Shown here: positions 1 to 8,896 of the stretch, piece by piece
Layout: the number at the start of each line of letters is the position of its first letter
How positions within the stretch are numbered: position 1 is the stretch's first letter
From: Flexifilum sp963727545
Lineage (GTDB): Bacteria; Chloroflexota; Anaerolineae; Aggregatilineales; Phototrophicaceae
Assembly: GCA_963727545.1 (NCBI GenBank)
Contig: CAVSGS010000012.1
Location: forward strand, 496,001-560,000
Direction: 5' to 3'
Length of the DNA stretch: 64,000 bases
Notes under the pieces: model-generated
Databases searched by the model: none
The model's input: the letters and a program-made list of their open reading frames with translations, nothing else
Told to the model about the DNA's origin: nothing
Position numbers and translations under genes: made by a program

Positions 1-1
1 C

Positions 2-415
2 GGCAACGTCGAAGGCGCGATGACTTACATGAGCTGGCTCGATTATCAGAACACCGGCATTCAGTCGAACCCGCAGGTCGTCGCCATCGACGCCGGGAAC
101 GGCTGTGTTGCTCCGTCCGCAGCGACGATCGCCGACGGCTCGTATCCGCTCTCGCGCCCGTTCAAGCTGGTCGTCAATCAGCTTTCGATGACCCGGTCTG
201 AAGTCCAATCGCTGCTGTGGACGATCGCCAGCGACGCAAATTACAGCCAGTTGCAGTCGAATGGCTTCATCGGCTTGAGCTTCAGCTCGCTGCCTGACCT
301 GCGCGATAATTTGCAGCAAATGTTCATCACGGCGGGAACCGAAGCCGCTCAGCGCGCGCTCGCCACGCCCGAACCGACGGCAGAAGCCACACCGGAAGCA
401 ACCGCCGCCAGTTAA
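2..415 (+). CDS. PstS-like phosphate-type substrate-binding protein, C-terminal part
   Basis: The frame is open at the left window edge, so only the last ~138 residues are seen. A segment reading DGSYPLSRPFKLVV matches the conserved region near the C-terminus of PstS-type periplasmic binding proteins, where a YPLSRPL motif precedes the last domain crossing. After the fold ends there is a short Pro/Thr/Glu/Ala tail. Family knowledge: such lipoproteins capture phosphate or a related oxyanion for an ABC importer. The rest of the gene and any pstCAB genes lie outside the window, so the substrate is not certain. Confidence 0.65.
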   Translation, partial: GNVEGAMTYMSWLDYQNTGIQSNPQVVAIDAGNGCVAPSAATIADGSYPLSRPFKLVVNQLSMTRSEVQSLLWTIASDANYSQLQSNGFIGLSFSSLPDLRDNLQQMFITAGTEAAQRALATPEPTAEATPEATAAS

Positions 416-432
416 GTTAACCCGTATTCAGC

Positions 433-460
433 GTAGGGGCGCAGCGTGCTACGCCCCTAT
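433..460. repeat. Dispersed palindrome, copy 1 (GCAGCG type)
   Basis: Arms GTAGGGGCG and CGCCCCTA(T/C) around a CAGCGTGCT core. It lies between the PstS-like gene and dinG. First of eleven related copies in this window. Confidence 0.85.
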
Positions 461-523
461 GAATTTGCTTATCACCCAGACTCACCACCACTCAGCGCCC
501 TTGCGCTTAGAACGGAGCAGCCC

Positions 524-3310
524 ATGCGCGGAGAACTCGTTTCGATTGACCTTGAAACGACAGGACTTGACCCCGCGCAGGACGAAATCATCGAGATCGG
601 TGCCGTGCGGATGCGCGAAGGCGAGATCATCGATGAGTTTCAAACCCTGATCGATCCCGGTCGCCCGATACCGACTCTGATCACGTCACTCACCGGCATC
701 GATGGCACCATGCTGACCGGTGCGCCGAAGATTCAAGCGGTGATCCCGCAGCTCGCTGAATTCGTGGGCAGTTCGCCGTTCATGGCGCACAACATCAGCT
801 TCGACGCGAGCTTCCTCAATCGTCAGGGCATCATGCAGAACAATCTGCGGATTGACACCTACGAACTCGCCTCAGTGCTGCTGCCACGCGCGGCGCGCTA
901 CAACCTGACCAGCTTGACCAGTCTCTTCGACTTCGACATCGGCAACGCGCATCGCGCGCTCTACGACGCCAAAGCGACCGCTTATCTCTATTGGGTGCTC
1001 TGGCAGAAGGCGCTCGAACTGCCCTTCGCCACCCTACGCGAGATCGCTGACGCCGGGCAAGGCTTGAACTGGGATGCGCGTCCGGTCTTCGAGGCGGCGC
1101 TGCGGGAGCGAATGCTCCAAGCGACCGAAGATAGCCCGCGCGAGGACTTGTTCACGCCGGATCGCCGGGAACACAAAGCGCTGCGCCCCAACGAAGTCAC
1201 CGAGCCGCTTGACCTCGAAGCGATGACCAATCTGATCGCGCCGGATGGCATCCTTGCCGAGCGTCTACCCAATTACGAATACCGCGATCAGCAGGTGACG
1301 ATGGCACAGACCATCGGCGACGCCTTCAATCACGGGCAGCACCTCATGGTCGAAGCCGGAACCGGCACGGGCAAGTCAATCGCTTACCTGCTGCCGTCGA
1401 TCCTCTGGTCGCTCCAGAACAACGAGCGGGTCGTCATCTCGACCAATACCATCAACCTGCAAGAGCAGTTGATCGACAAAGACATCCCCACCCTGCGCGA
1501 CGCGCTTGACCTGTCGTTCAGCGCTTCGGTGATGAAGGGGCGCTCCAATTACCTGTGCCCGCGCCGCTTGACTGCCGTGCGCCGCCGCCGCCCGACCAGC
1601 GTTGACGAACTGCGCACACTGGCGAAGATTCTAGTCTGGCTGCTGGAAAGCAAGACCGGCGATCGCGGCGAGATTTCGCTGCGCGGACCGGAAGAAAACC
1701 TGACGTGGCAGCGCCTCAGCGCCGAGGACGAAGGCTGCTCACTCGACCGCTGCCGCGCCGTGATGGATGGCGCTTGCCCGTTCTACAAGGCGCGCAAAGC
1801 CGCCGAATCCGCCCGCGTGCTGGTCATCAATCACGCGCTGCTGATCACCGACGCGCTGATGGAAAATCGCGTCTTGCCGGACTATCGCTATCTGGTGATC
1901 GACGAGGCGCATCACCTCGAAGAAGCGACCACTAACGGCTTGAGCTTCCGCGTCGATGCCGCGACCCTGCGCCGCCGTCTCGCCGATCTCGGCGGACCGA
2001 AGCGCGGACTGCTCGGCAGCCTGCTAAGCAGCGTCACTGCTGCCGCTCCGGACAAAGAGATCAAGCGGATGAGCGCCTACGTCGACAACATCTCCGACGC
2101 CACCAACGCGATGGAAGTCTACATCACGCGACTGTTCAACAGCGTTCGCTCCCTGCTGGTCGACCTCAACATCTCGAAGTCGGATTATCTGGTACAGGTG
2201 CGGATCACCGAATCCGTCCGCAGCCGCAACAGCTTCGGCAACATCCAGAGCGCGTGGAATGCACTTCAGCCGTTCTTCGAAGTGCTCGGTGAAGCGATGC
2301 ACCACCTCGCCATCGCCCTGACGCGGCTCGAAGAGTACAACATTCCCGAATACGAGGAACTGGTCAGCAGCACCGAGACCGCCTCGCGCTATCTCGACGA
2401 AGTCCAGCTTCAACTGACGAACTTCGCCATCACCCCCGGCGAGAATACCATCTACTGGATCGCCGCGGGGCAGGACAGCGACTTCCTCAGCATCCAAAGC
2501 GCACCGCTGCACGTCGGTCCGCTGGTCGAGGAATATCTCTGGAGCGCCAAAGAATCGGTCGTCATGACCAGTGCAACGCTCCAAACCGCCGGAAGTTTCG
2601 ACTACATCCGCGAGCGTCTCAACGCGGGCGGCGTCGAAGCGGTTGAGGTCGGGTCGCCCTTCAACTACCACAATTCGACGCTGATCTACCTGCCTAATGA
2701 CATCCCGGACCCGAACGACCGCTACCGCTATCAGCAGTCGGTCGAGCGCGGCTTGATCGAACTGACCGCCGCGCTCAACGGTCGGGTGATGGCGTTATTC
2801 ACCAGTTACACGCATCTGCGCCAAACGGCACAGGCGATCACGCCCCGGCTGGCGCTCGGCAACATCACCGTCTTCGATCAAAGCGACGGCAGCAGTCGTC
2901 AGAGCTTACTCGAAGGCTTCAAAACGACCGAGCGCGCGATTCTGCTGGGCACGCGCAGCTTCTGGGAAGGCGTCGATGTCCCCGGCGAGTCGCTAAGCGC
3001 GCTGGTGATCGTTCGCCTGCCCTTCTCGGTGCCGACCGATCCAGTGTTCGCCGCTCGCGCCGAAACCTACCGGGACTCGTTCAACGATTTCACGCTCCCT
3101 GACGCAATCCTGCGCTTCCGACAAGGCTTTGGGCGGCTGATCCGCACGCGCACCGACCGGGGCATCGTCGCCATCTTCGATGGGCGCATTCTCAGCAAGC
3201 GCTACGGCTCGACCTTCCTCGCGTCGCTGCCCGACTGCACTGTCAAGACCGGGACGCTGACCGATCTGCCGCAAGCAGCGCTGGATTGGTTGGCAGACAA
3301 TCAGGGCTAA
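524..3310 (+). CDS. dinG: DnaQ-type exonuclease fused to DinG-family helicase
   Basis: A two-part DNA repair protein of about 928 residues. The N-terminus is a DEDD 3'-5' exonuclease: ExoI motif DLETTG within the first 20 residues, ExoII AHNISFDASF, ExoIII HRALYDA. The rest is a superfamily 2 XPD/DinG helicase with Walker A GTGTGKS near residue 277 and a DEAH box (VIDEAHHLEE) near 457. Four cysteines between them (CPRR near 343, then three in EGC..DRC..GACPF at 403-416) fit the family 4Fe-4S cluster. An in-frame ATG lies 26 codons upstream, but GGAG at 514-517 is well placed for the ATG at 524 and the exonuclease fold begins there. The frame is intact. The same fusion is known from Firmicutes DinG. 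Confidence 0.93.
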   Translation: MRGELVSIDLETTGLDPAQDEIIEIGAVRMREGEIIDEFQTLIDPGRPIPTLITSLTGIDGTMLTGAPKIQAVIPQLAEFVGSSPFMAHNISFDASFLNRQGIMQNNLRIDTYELASVLLPRAARYNLTSLTSLFDFDIGNAHRALYDAKATAYLYWVLWQKALELPFATLREIADAGQGLNWDARPVFEAALRERMLQATEDSPREDLFTPDRREHKALRPNEVTEPLDLEAMTNLIAPDGILAERLPNYEYRDQQVTMAQTIGDAFNHGQHLMVEAGTGTGKSIAYLLPSILWSLQNNERVVISTNTINLQEQLIDKDIPTLRDALDLSFSASVMKGRSNYLCPRRLTAVRRRRPTSVDELRTLAKILVWLLESKTGDRGEISLRGPEENLTWQRLSAEDEGCSLDRCRAVMDGACPFYKARKAAESARVLVINHALLITDALMENRVLPDYRYLVIDEAHHLEEATTNGLSFRVDAATLRRRLADLGGPKRGLLGSLLSSVTAAAPDKEIKRMSAYVDNISDATNAMEVYITRLFNSVRSLLVDLNISKSDYLVQVRITESVRSRNSFGNIQSAWNALQPFFEVLGEAMHHLAIALTRLEEYNIPEYEELVSSTETASRYLDEVQLQLTNFAITPGENTIYWIAAGQDSDFLSIQSAPLHVGPLVEEYLWSAKESVVMTSATLQTAGSFDYIRERLNAGGVEAVEVGSPFNYHNSTLIYLPNDIPDPNDRYRYQQSVERGLIELTAALNGRVMALFTSYTHLRQTAQAITPRLALGNITVFDQSDGSSRQSLLEGFKTTERAILLGTRSFWEGVDVPGESLSALVIVRLPFSVPTDPVFAARAETYRDSFNDFTLPDAILRFRQGFGRLIRTRTDRGIVAIFDGRILSKRYGSTFLASLPDCTVKTGTLTDLPQAALDWLADNQG

Positions 3311-3376
3311 GCGCTAGCTTGGTCGTAATTTTGCGGTAAAATAGGGTGTCGTGATGTTTATTGAGCCTAATTGACT

Positions 3377-3733
3377 ATGCGAACGCCAGCGGGCAAAGAC
3401 TGCCGCTTCTACTACCAAGACTACAATCGCGGGCGCAACGTTCAGGAATGCCGTCTGATCAAGGGCAATCCTGCATCGCTGCCTTGGCGTCCGAAATACT
3501 GTTCAACTTGTCCGGTCCCTGAAATCCTCAATGCCAACGCGAGCCCGGACCTTGAACTGACGCTCACCGTCAAGCCACGCCTGCTTGGTCTCGGGCGACA
3601 GTTTGAAGTCACTGCTTACTGCCGGCGGCACGGAATTGCCGTCGAAGACCCGTATGTTGGCTGTCCGAAGTGCATCGCCGAGCGCCCCGGTTTGGACGTG
3701 TTCCGGCAAGCACTCGAGCACGATGACCAGTAG
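3377..3733 (+). CDS. Small cysteine-rich (zinc-ribbon-like) conserved protein
   Basis: About 118 residues with eight cysteines in pairs: single Cys in the first 30 residues, CSTC near 45, YC and GCPKC near the end. This spacing suggests one or two structural zinc sites, but I do not recognise a named family. A TTG two codons upstream is possible, but the ATG at 3377 starts a normal N-terminus. The stop codon directly abuts the ATG of the histidine kinase gene, so the two are likely co-transcribed. Function unknown. Confidence 0.7.
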   Translation: MRTPAGKDCRFYYQDYNRGRNVQECRLIKGNPASLPWRPKYCSTCPVPEILNANASPDLELTLTVKPRLLGLGRQFEVTAYCRRHGIAVEDPYVGCPKCIAERPGLDVFRQALEHDDQ

Positions 3734-4817
3734 ATGATGGCGGTCGGGGTGATGCCGAACACGCTTCTGTTCGTCGCGCCCGCCGGTGAAGGCGCTTGGC
3801 TCGGTCAGCATTTCCCCAATTACCAGATCCTCACGATCAGCGATCCGCATCGGGTAGTCACCCACTGTCGAGCCGACGCCCCCGCCGCAGTGATCGCGCC
3901 CTTCAGCGATGCGGCAATCAAGCTGTTCGCACAAATTGGCAGCCAGCGCATACCGGATCGTCCGCTGTTAGTCCTGCTGGTGGACTCCCCTGCCGACGCT
4001 GCTAAGCACGCCAAAGCTGCCGACCTCGCGATTTCAGCCGAGTGGCTGCCGGTAACCCTGCTGACCGCGTTGGAAAAACACGCCGAATACGGTACCCTGC
4101 GCCGCAACGCCAGCGCCGCCGCCGAGCACAAACGCTCGACCGAGGAAATCCATCTACTCAGGAACGCGATCGTCCGCACCGTCTCGCACGAACTGCGAAC
4201 GCCGATGTTACAGGTGAAAGCTGCCGTCGCTATGCTGGTGGATGAACAGGTTGACGAGCACGCAGGGACTGGTCGATTACGCGATGCGCGCTACCACGCG
4301 CCTTGAGAACGTGATCAAGAACGTGACTCAGCTCGCCGAAAGCCTTGAGATCGACCTGCAACCGGCGCGGGTCAGTGATTCGGTCGCGCAGGCGGTCCGC
4401 AATTTGCGTCGCAGTTGGGAGTATCGGAATCAGGTCGAACGGATTGAGATCGACGTGCCGGATGATCTGCCCTTCGTCCTCGCTGACAAGCAGGGGATCG
4501 GTACGGTCCTGCAACTGCTGCTGGACAACGCGCTGAAGTTCAGCACGCTGAAGGTCAAAGTCACAGCGCAAGCGACCGACGAAGGCGTCTTGGTGTCAGT
4601 CCACGATCAGGGGATCGGCATCGCCCCGGATCAGTTGGACACGATCTTCGACCTGTTCTACCAGATCGACCACACCGAGACCCGACGGTTCGGCGGCGTC
4701 GGCGTCGGCTTGACCATCGTTCGCCTGATCTTGGAGCAGCACAACGCAGTGATTAAGGTGGAAAGTACTCTCAAAAAAGGGAGCATCTTCTCGTTTACAT
4801 TGCCTTATTTTGAGTGA
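3734..4817 (+). CDS. Sensor histidine kinase with receiver-like N-terminus (one frameshift)
   Basis: The first ~130 residues resemble a degenerate receiver/flavodoxin-like fold. A short helix leads to a HisKA domain with a proper H-box, VSHELRTPM. The reading frame then shifts by one near 4240-4262, and the rest continues as a complete HATPase domain: N-box LLDNALKFS, G1 DQGIGI, F-box FDLFYQ, G2 GVGVGLTIV. No membrane segment is visible, so it is probably a soluble kinase. Read across the shift it is about 360 residues, normal for the family. All catalytic motifs survive, so a sequencing indel is more likely than decay. No response regulator gene is adjacent. Confidence 0.85.
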
Positions 4818-4848
4818 CAATGCTCACGGATCCCTCAGCCAATTTTCG

Positions 4849-4877
4849 TTGACACATATTTGGGATTTGAGTAAAAT
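4849..4877 (+). promoter_or_regulatory. Sigma70-type promoter of the prenyl synthase gene
   Basis: TTGACA at 4849-4854, 17-base spacer, TAAAAT at 4872-4877, in an AT-rich gap. The coding start is 75 bases downstream. Confidence 0.8.
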
Positions 4878-4951
4878 GAATTTAGAAAATTTAAATTGTT
4901 CTGAATATCACAATTTTCGCCAAATCGCTCTATAGATAGGATTTTGCAGGA

Positions 4952-5893
4952 ATGACCATCCACGACACCGCACGGTCATTGCCGGTGACAGGCGCGCAGT
5001 CGTTGCCGGACGACATTCATGCTGCGTTCGAACAGGTCGAGACCTTGATGAACAACGTCGTCGACAGCGACGTGACAGTGCTGCGTGATGCCAGCCGTCA
5101 CATTCTCTCCGCCGGTGGCAAGCGGGTGCGTCCTCGCCTGCTGCTGCTGGCGTATGCCGCCGCCGGTGGTACCGATCCAGCCGAAGCAGTGCCGGTCGCG
5201 GCAGCAGTGGAACTCGTCCATACCGCTAGCGTCGTCCACGACGACATCAATGATCATGGCGTCGTTCGACGCGGTCTCCCCTCCGTCAACGCGATCTGGG
5301 GACGGACTTTCGCCCTGCTTGCGGGCGATTTCCTGTTCACCAAAGTCTACGAATTGATGGCGCCGCATCAGAATTTGAACGTAATCCTCGCCGACGCCAC
5401 CGTCGCACTGGTCGAGGGCGAAACCCTGCAAGCCAGCGCCGTCAAAGACAACAACTTCACCCGCGAAGTCTACTACAAGATCATCGCGTTGAAGACGGCA
5501 GCGTTGTTTCGCGCCGCCGGTGAACTCGGCGCGCGGATCGCGGGTGGCAGCCCGGAGCGTATCACGGCGCTCGCCAACTTCGGCTTCAACGTCGGCTTAG
5601 CCTTCCAAGTTGTCGACGACGTGCTCGACCTGACCGGCGATACCGAGCAGCTCGGCAAGACCGCCGGGGTCGATCTGGAACAGGGACGCGGTTACGCCGC
5701 CACCTATGAACCGGACGCCGCCGTCGCTGCGCTCAAGGAGCGGGTGATGAAGGGTGATGCGATTGCCGAAGCGCGTGAGCAGGCGCAGCAGTTCGCGGAT
5801 ATGGCGATCGCTGAACTCGATGTCCTGCCCGACTCTGACGCTAAGGACTCCCTGATCGGCTTGGCGCGCATGATTATTGAGCGCACATTTTAA
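4952..5893 (+). CDS. Trans-polyprenyl diphosphate synthase (IspB/HepT type)
   Basis: 313 residues, full length for class I trans-prenyltransferases. It has the GGKRVRP substrate-binding motif near residue 53, the first aspartate-rich motif DDIND near 97 and the second DDVLD near 221. Both aspartate motifs bind Mg-diphosphate. The enzyme adds isopentenyl diphosphate units to an allylic starter. The family supplies side chains for menaquinone and lipid carriers. Chain length cannot be fixed from sequence alone. The gene has its own promoter and ends at a hairpin terminator, so it looks monocistronic. Confidence 0.92.
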   Translation: MTIHDTARSLPVTGAQSLPDDIHAAFEQVETLMNNVVDSDVTVLRDASRHILSAGGKRVRPRLLLLAYAAAGGTDPAEAVPVAAAVELVHTASVVHDDINDHGVVRRGLPSVNAIWGRTFALLAGDFLFTKVYELMAPHQNLNVILADATVALVEGETLQASAVKDNNFTREVYYKIIALKTAALFRAAGELGARIAGGSPERITALANFGFNVGLAFQVVDDVLDLTGDTEQLGKTAGVDLEQGRGYAATYEPDAAVAALKERVMKGDAIAEAREQAQQFADMAIAELDVLPDSDAKDSLIGLARMIIERTF

Positions 5894-5917
5894 CCCTCGA
5901 CTTAACCAGCGTTTTGC

Positions 5918-5952
5918 AAAGGTACACTTGAAACTACAGGTGTACCTTTTTT
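5918..5952 (+). terminator. Rho-independent terminator after prenyl synthase
   Basis: Arms AAAGGTACAC (5918-5927) and GTGTACCTTT (5940-5949), followed by six T. Confidence 0.9.
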
Positions 5953-6028
5953 CATGTCCCCGGCAGCACGGTACAATCGAGCAGCAAGCTATTGACGATT
6001 TACGGTGAAGTAGTGAGGAGTGAACACC

Positions 6029-7729
6029 GTGACGAAAGTCGTGTCCGTCGAACAAATGCGGCAGATCGAAGCCGCTGCTGACGCCAACGGGGTCAGCTAT
6101 GCGGAAATGATGGAGAACGCCGGGAGCGCGGTCGCGCGGCGCGTGCTCGACGTGATCGCGGCACTACCCGACCCGGCTGAAGCGCGGATCACACTGCTGA
6201 TCGGACCCGGCAACAACGGCGGCGATGGGCTCGTCGCCGGGCGCGTAATCGCCGAGAACAGCGACGCGCTGGTGCGTTTCTACCTGCTCACGCCGCGCGA
6301 CGAGACCGACCCGCATTTCAAAGCGGTGCAGGATCGCGGCTTGCTCGTCGCCAACGCCGAGGACGATCAACGTTACCGCGTCTTGACCAATATGATCGCC
6401 AGCGCGCACGTCGTCGTCGATGCGCTGTTTGGCATCGGCTTGCAGCTCCCCTTGCGCGATAACGCCGCCAAGCTGCTGCGCGCCGTTCACAAAGCGCTCG
6501 ACGTTGACGACGACGCAGCCGATCCGCGCCCGGTCATCCTCAGCCTGCCGACACCACGTCGCGCCAGCCGTCCCTACATCCTCGCCGTGGACTGCCCCAG
6601 CGGACTCGACTGCGACAGCGGCGAAATCGATAAGAACGCGCTCAATGCCGACGAAACCGTGACCATGATCGCCGCCAAGCCCGGCTTGCTGACCTTCCCC
6701 GGCGCTGCCGCCGTCGGTAGGCTGACCATCGCTTCGGCGGGTGTCCCGGCGACGACCGACGGACTCAAAGACGCCACCGCAGCGGTCGCCGATCCCGAAC
6801 TCGTCCGCGATCTGCTGCCACCGCGACCGGCGAACTCGCACAAAGGCACTTATGGCAAGACGCTGATCGTCGCCGGATCGGTCAATTACACCGGCGCACC
6901 GGGATTATCGGCTCGCGCCGCTTATCGCTCCGGTGCGGGCTTGGTCACGGTCGGCGCACCGGAGCCGACGATCCGCGCGCTGGCATCGCAGATCACGGAA
7001 GCGACGTGGCTGCTGTTTCCGCACGACATGGGCGTGCTTGCCGACCGCGCCGCGCCACTGATCCGCAAGGAGGCAGCGAGTTACGACGCGCTGCTGCTCG
7101 GTCCCGGTTGGGGGCGCGAAGACACGACCGGCGACTTGCTCGCTAAGCTGCTGGACCCGGATGCCGCGCGTCCGGCGACGCATCATCCGATGGGCTTCAC
7201 CGCCAGCGCGAGCACGAGCGAAGATCAACCGGAAGCGACCGCCCTGCCGCCGCTGGTGATCGACGCCGACGGCTTGTTTTTACTGGCTCAACTTGAGGAC
7301 TGGTGGCAGCGGCTGCCGGAAGGAACGATCTTGACGCCGCATCCCGGCGAGATGGCGACACTGGCAGGCATGGAGCTTGAGGACGTGCAAAAACAGCGCC
7401 GCGAGATCGCCACAGCGAAAGCGCAAGAATGGAATGTCGTCCTCGTGCTCAAGGGCGCGCACACCTTGATCGCCGCGCCAGATGGACGGATCACCACGTT
7501 ACCGTTCAAAACGTCAGCACTGGCGACCGCCGGGACGGGCGACGTCCTCGCCGGACTGATCGTCGGGCTGCGCACACAGGGCTTAGCCCCCTTCGACGCA
7601 GCGGTCGTCGGCGGCTATCTGCACGGTTTAGCGGGAGAACTCGCGGCGCAGCGGATCGGCAGCGAGCGCAGCGTGATCGCGGGCGACGTGATCGACGCGC
7701 TGGGCGCGGCGTTCCAACGCATAGAATGA
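6029..7729 (+). CDS. nnr: Bifunctional NAD(P)H-hydrate epimerase / ADP-dependent dehydratase
   Basis: A two-domain repair enzyme for hydrated NADH and NADPH. The N-terminal YjeF epimerase domain carries GPGNNGGDG near residue 60 and the AVDCPSGLD motif. The C-terminal ribokinase-like dehydratase has GKTLIVAGS, an HPGEMA motif and the AGTGDVLAG loop that binds the nucleotide. An insertion of about 25 residues near residue 390 (Pro/Ala/Ser-rich) is not usual. GTG at 6029 is chosen because GAGGAG at 6015-6020 lies 8 bases upstream. An in-frame GTG at 6020 would overlap that ribosome site. Frame intact. Confidence 0.93.
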   Translation: MTKVVSVEQMRQIEAAADANGVSYAEMMENAGSAVARRVLDVIAALPDPAEARITLLIGPGNNGGDGLVAGRVIAENSDALVRFYLLTPRDETDPHFKAVQDRGLLVANAEDDQRYRVLTNMIASAHVVVDALFGIGLQLPLRDNAAKLLRAVHKALDVDDDAADPRPVILSLPTPRRASRPYILAVDCPSGLDCDSGEIDKNALNADETVTMIAAKPGLLTFPGAAAVGRLTIASAGVPATTDGLKDATAAVADPELVRDLLPPRPANSHKGTYGKTLIVAGSVNYTGAPGLSARAAYRSGAGLVTVGAPEPTIRALASQITEATWLLFPHDMGVLADRAAPLIRKEAASYDALLLGPGWGREDTTGDLLAKLLDPDAARPATHHPMGFTASASTSEDQPEATALPPLVIDADGLFLLAQLEDWWQRLPEGTILTPHPGEMATLAGMELEDVQKQRREIATAKAQEWNVVLVLKGAHTLIAAPDGRITTLPFKTSALATAGTGDVLAGLIVGLRTQGLAPFDAAVVGGYLHGLAGELAAQRIGSERSVIAGDVIDALGAAFQRIE

Positions 7730-7735
7730 GATCAA

Positions 7736-7764
7736 GTAGGGGCGGGTTTGAAACCCGCCCCTAC
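7736..7764. repeat. Dispersed palindrome, copy 2 (GGTTTGAAACC type)
   Basis: Perfect 14-base arms around a single central G. It sits between the convergent nnr gene and the small membrane protein gene, and could act as a bidirectional terminator here. Confidence 0.9.
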
Positions 7765-7790
7765 AAAAATAGCGCTTGATGCTTGGGCGA

Positions 7791-8066
7791 CTAGTCCCGT
7801 CCCAGTTCGGCAAGCCGACGGCGGGCGGCTGCCTTCCCTTCCGCCATGCTCTCCGCCACCGGGTCGGAAGGCGCGGCGGCTTCCAGCGTTGCCCGAAGAT
7901 TTTGTCCGGTTTCGCTGACCAACTCGGCGACGTCACGGCGAAAGGCGCTGCCGCTTTTCGGCACCTTGAACAGTGCGACCGCCCCACCGACCAGCAGACC
8001 AATCAGTACACCGACGATTAGCGTCCCACCGTCGAGTCCCTCATCTGGCTTCAATTTCACGCCCAT
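7791..8066 (-). CDS. YtxH-like small membrane-associated protein
   Basis: About 91 residues. One strongly hydrophobic segment (LIVGVLIGLLVGGAVALF) lies near the N-terminus, followed by a basic, amphipathic helical tail, as in YtxH/gas-vesicle-like small proteins. The ATG at 8066 gives an N-terminus just before the membrane segment and overlaps the upstream gene's end by 26 bases, so translation may be coupled. Function unknown beyond family resemblance. Confidence 0.7.
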   Translation of the reverse strand: MGVKLKPDEGLDGGTLIVGVLIGLLVGGAVALFKVPKSGSAFRRDVAELVSETGQNLRATLEAAAPSDPVAESMAEGKAAARRRLAELGRD

Positions 8067-8520
8067 CCCGCCGCAGCGCGCGGCGAATGCCAAATAAGTT
8101 GCCCAACAGCACCGAAGCGCCCGCCAAGAAACCCTGTACGTGAATGACCGGCTCGACGAGGTTTTCGCTGACGAAGCCGACCGTTCCTTGCGCCGTCTTG
8201 ACGGTTTCCTGCGTGTTTTCGAGGATCGGCTTGACCTCGGTTTGCAGCAAATTGATCAGCCGAGCGACCTGAAGCACGAGCACCGCCAGACTGATGACGA
8301 TCAACACGCCTTCGAGAGCGAGGAAGATGATCACGATGTCGCGGATCGTGCGGATTATAGAAGCAAAATCGCCGTTAGTCGCCAGCGCCAGCACAAGCGC
8401 GATCACCAGCAGCAGCACGATCAAGCCAATGAGCACTGCGCTGGCGATCAAGACGGTACGCCGCAGATTGAAGCCGGATTTCTCCTCGGCTTGCGCCGGA
8501 GTAGTTGGTGAGTCAGTCAT
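8041..8520 (-). CDS. DUF948-like membrane protein
   Basis: 159 residues with two hydrophobic helices (about residues 24-48 and 62-88). After them comes a helical region with EVKPILENTQETVKT, typical of DUF948 proteins that resemble chemotaxis-receptor coiled coils. The C-terminus is basic. It is the middle gene of a three-gene minus-strand set of small envelope proteins: its start lies two bases past the stop of the upstream gene and its end overlaps the YtxH-like gene. DUF948 and YtxH-like genes are often adjacent in bacteria. Function unknown. Confidence 0.72.
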   Translation of the reverse strand: MTDSPTTPAQAEEKSGFNLRRTVLIASAVLIGLIVLLLVIALVLALATNGDFASIIRTIRDIVIIFLALEGVLIVISLAVLVLQVARLINLLQTEVKPILENTQETVKTAQGTVGFVSENLVEPVIHVQGFLAGASVLLGNLFGIRRALRRDGREIEAR

Positions 8521-8521
8521 C

Positions 8522-8809
8522 CTATCCCTTAGATCGCATCGAGCGTTTACGCGTTCGCTCAGACGTCATCAGCATTGCCGCAGCCAGAGCGACGAGCGAA
8601 CCCAAAATAGCGGCAACGATGTGCAGTGTGCCAATCGAGTAGATTTGAACTTGAAACGTTACACTAATGATCTGCCCTAAAGCGAAGCCGATCCAGCTTG
8701 CCAGCAGAAAGATAATTAATCTACGCCCATTGCCGCCGAATATCACGTGAAAAGCCGCGCCGAGGAGCGTCGCCACGATGAATGCAAAGGTCAAAGTTGG
8801 GCTAGGCAA
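8522..8809 (-). CDS. Small three-helix membrane protein, TTG start
   Basis: About 95 residues with three hydrophobic helices and a basic C-terminus (SERTRKRSMRSKG). An ATG exists at 8830, but a strong ribosome site GGAGGAGG lies between that ATG and a TTG at 8809, seven bases before the TTG, so TTG is the better start. No family is recognised. It is first in the three-gene minus-strand set. Confidence 0.65.
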   Translation of the reverse strand: MPSPTLTFAFIVATLLGAAFHVIFGGNGRRLIIFLLASWIGFALGQIISVTFQVQIYSIGTLHIVAAILGSLVALAAAMLMTSERTRKRSMRSKG

Positions 8810-8837
8810 AACGCGACCTCCTCCGAACACAATAGTG

Positions 8838-8843
8838 ATTGTA
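8838..8843 (-). promoter_or_regulatory. Probable -10 box for the small membrane protein operon
   Basis: Minus-strand TACAAT with no good -35 box. It is divergent from the SRPBCC promoter, and the two cores lie within 50 bases. Confidence 0.45.
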
Positions 8844-8859
8844 ACATAGAAAAAGCATT

Positions 8860-8888
8860 TTGAACATCATTTCAAAACGATCTATAAT
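8860..8888 (+). promoter_or_regulatory. Promoter giving a leaderless mRNA
   Basis: TTGAAC at 8860-8865, 17-base spacer, TATAAT at 8883-8888. The ATG of the next gene is at 8897, about where transcription should start, so the message probably has no 5' leader. Confidence 0.75.
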
Positions 8889-8896
8889 CTGTGCCT

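Noticed and set aside
7736..7764. Palindromes considered as ordinary terminators only
   Set aside because: No T-run in most copies, and several stand inside co-directional operons, so a single terminator role does not fit.
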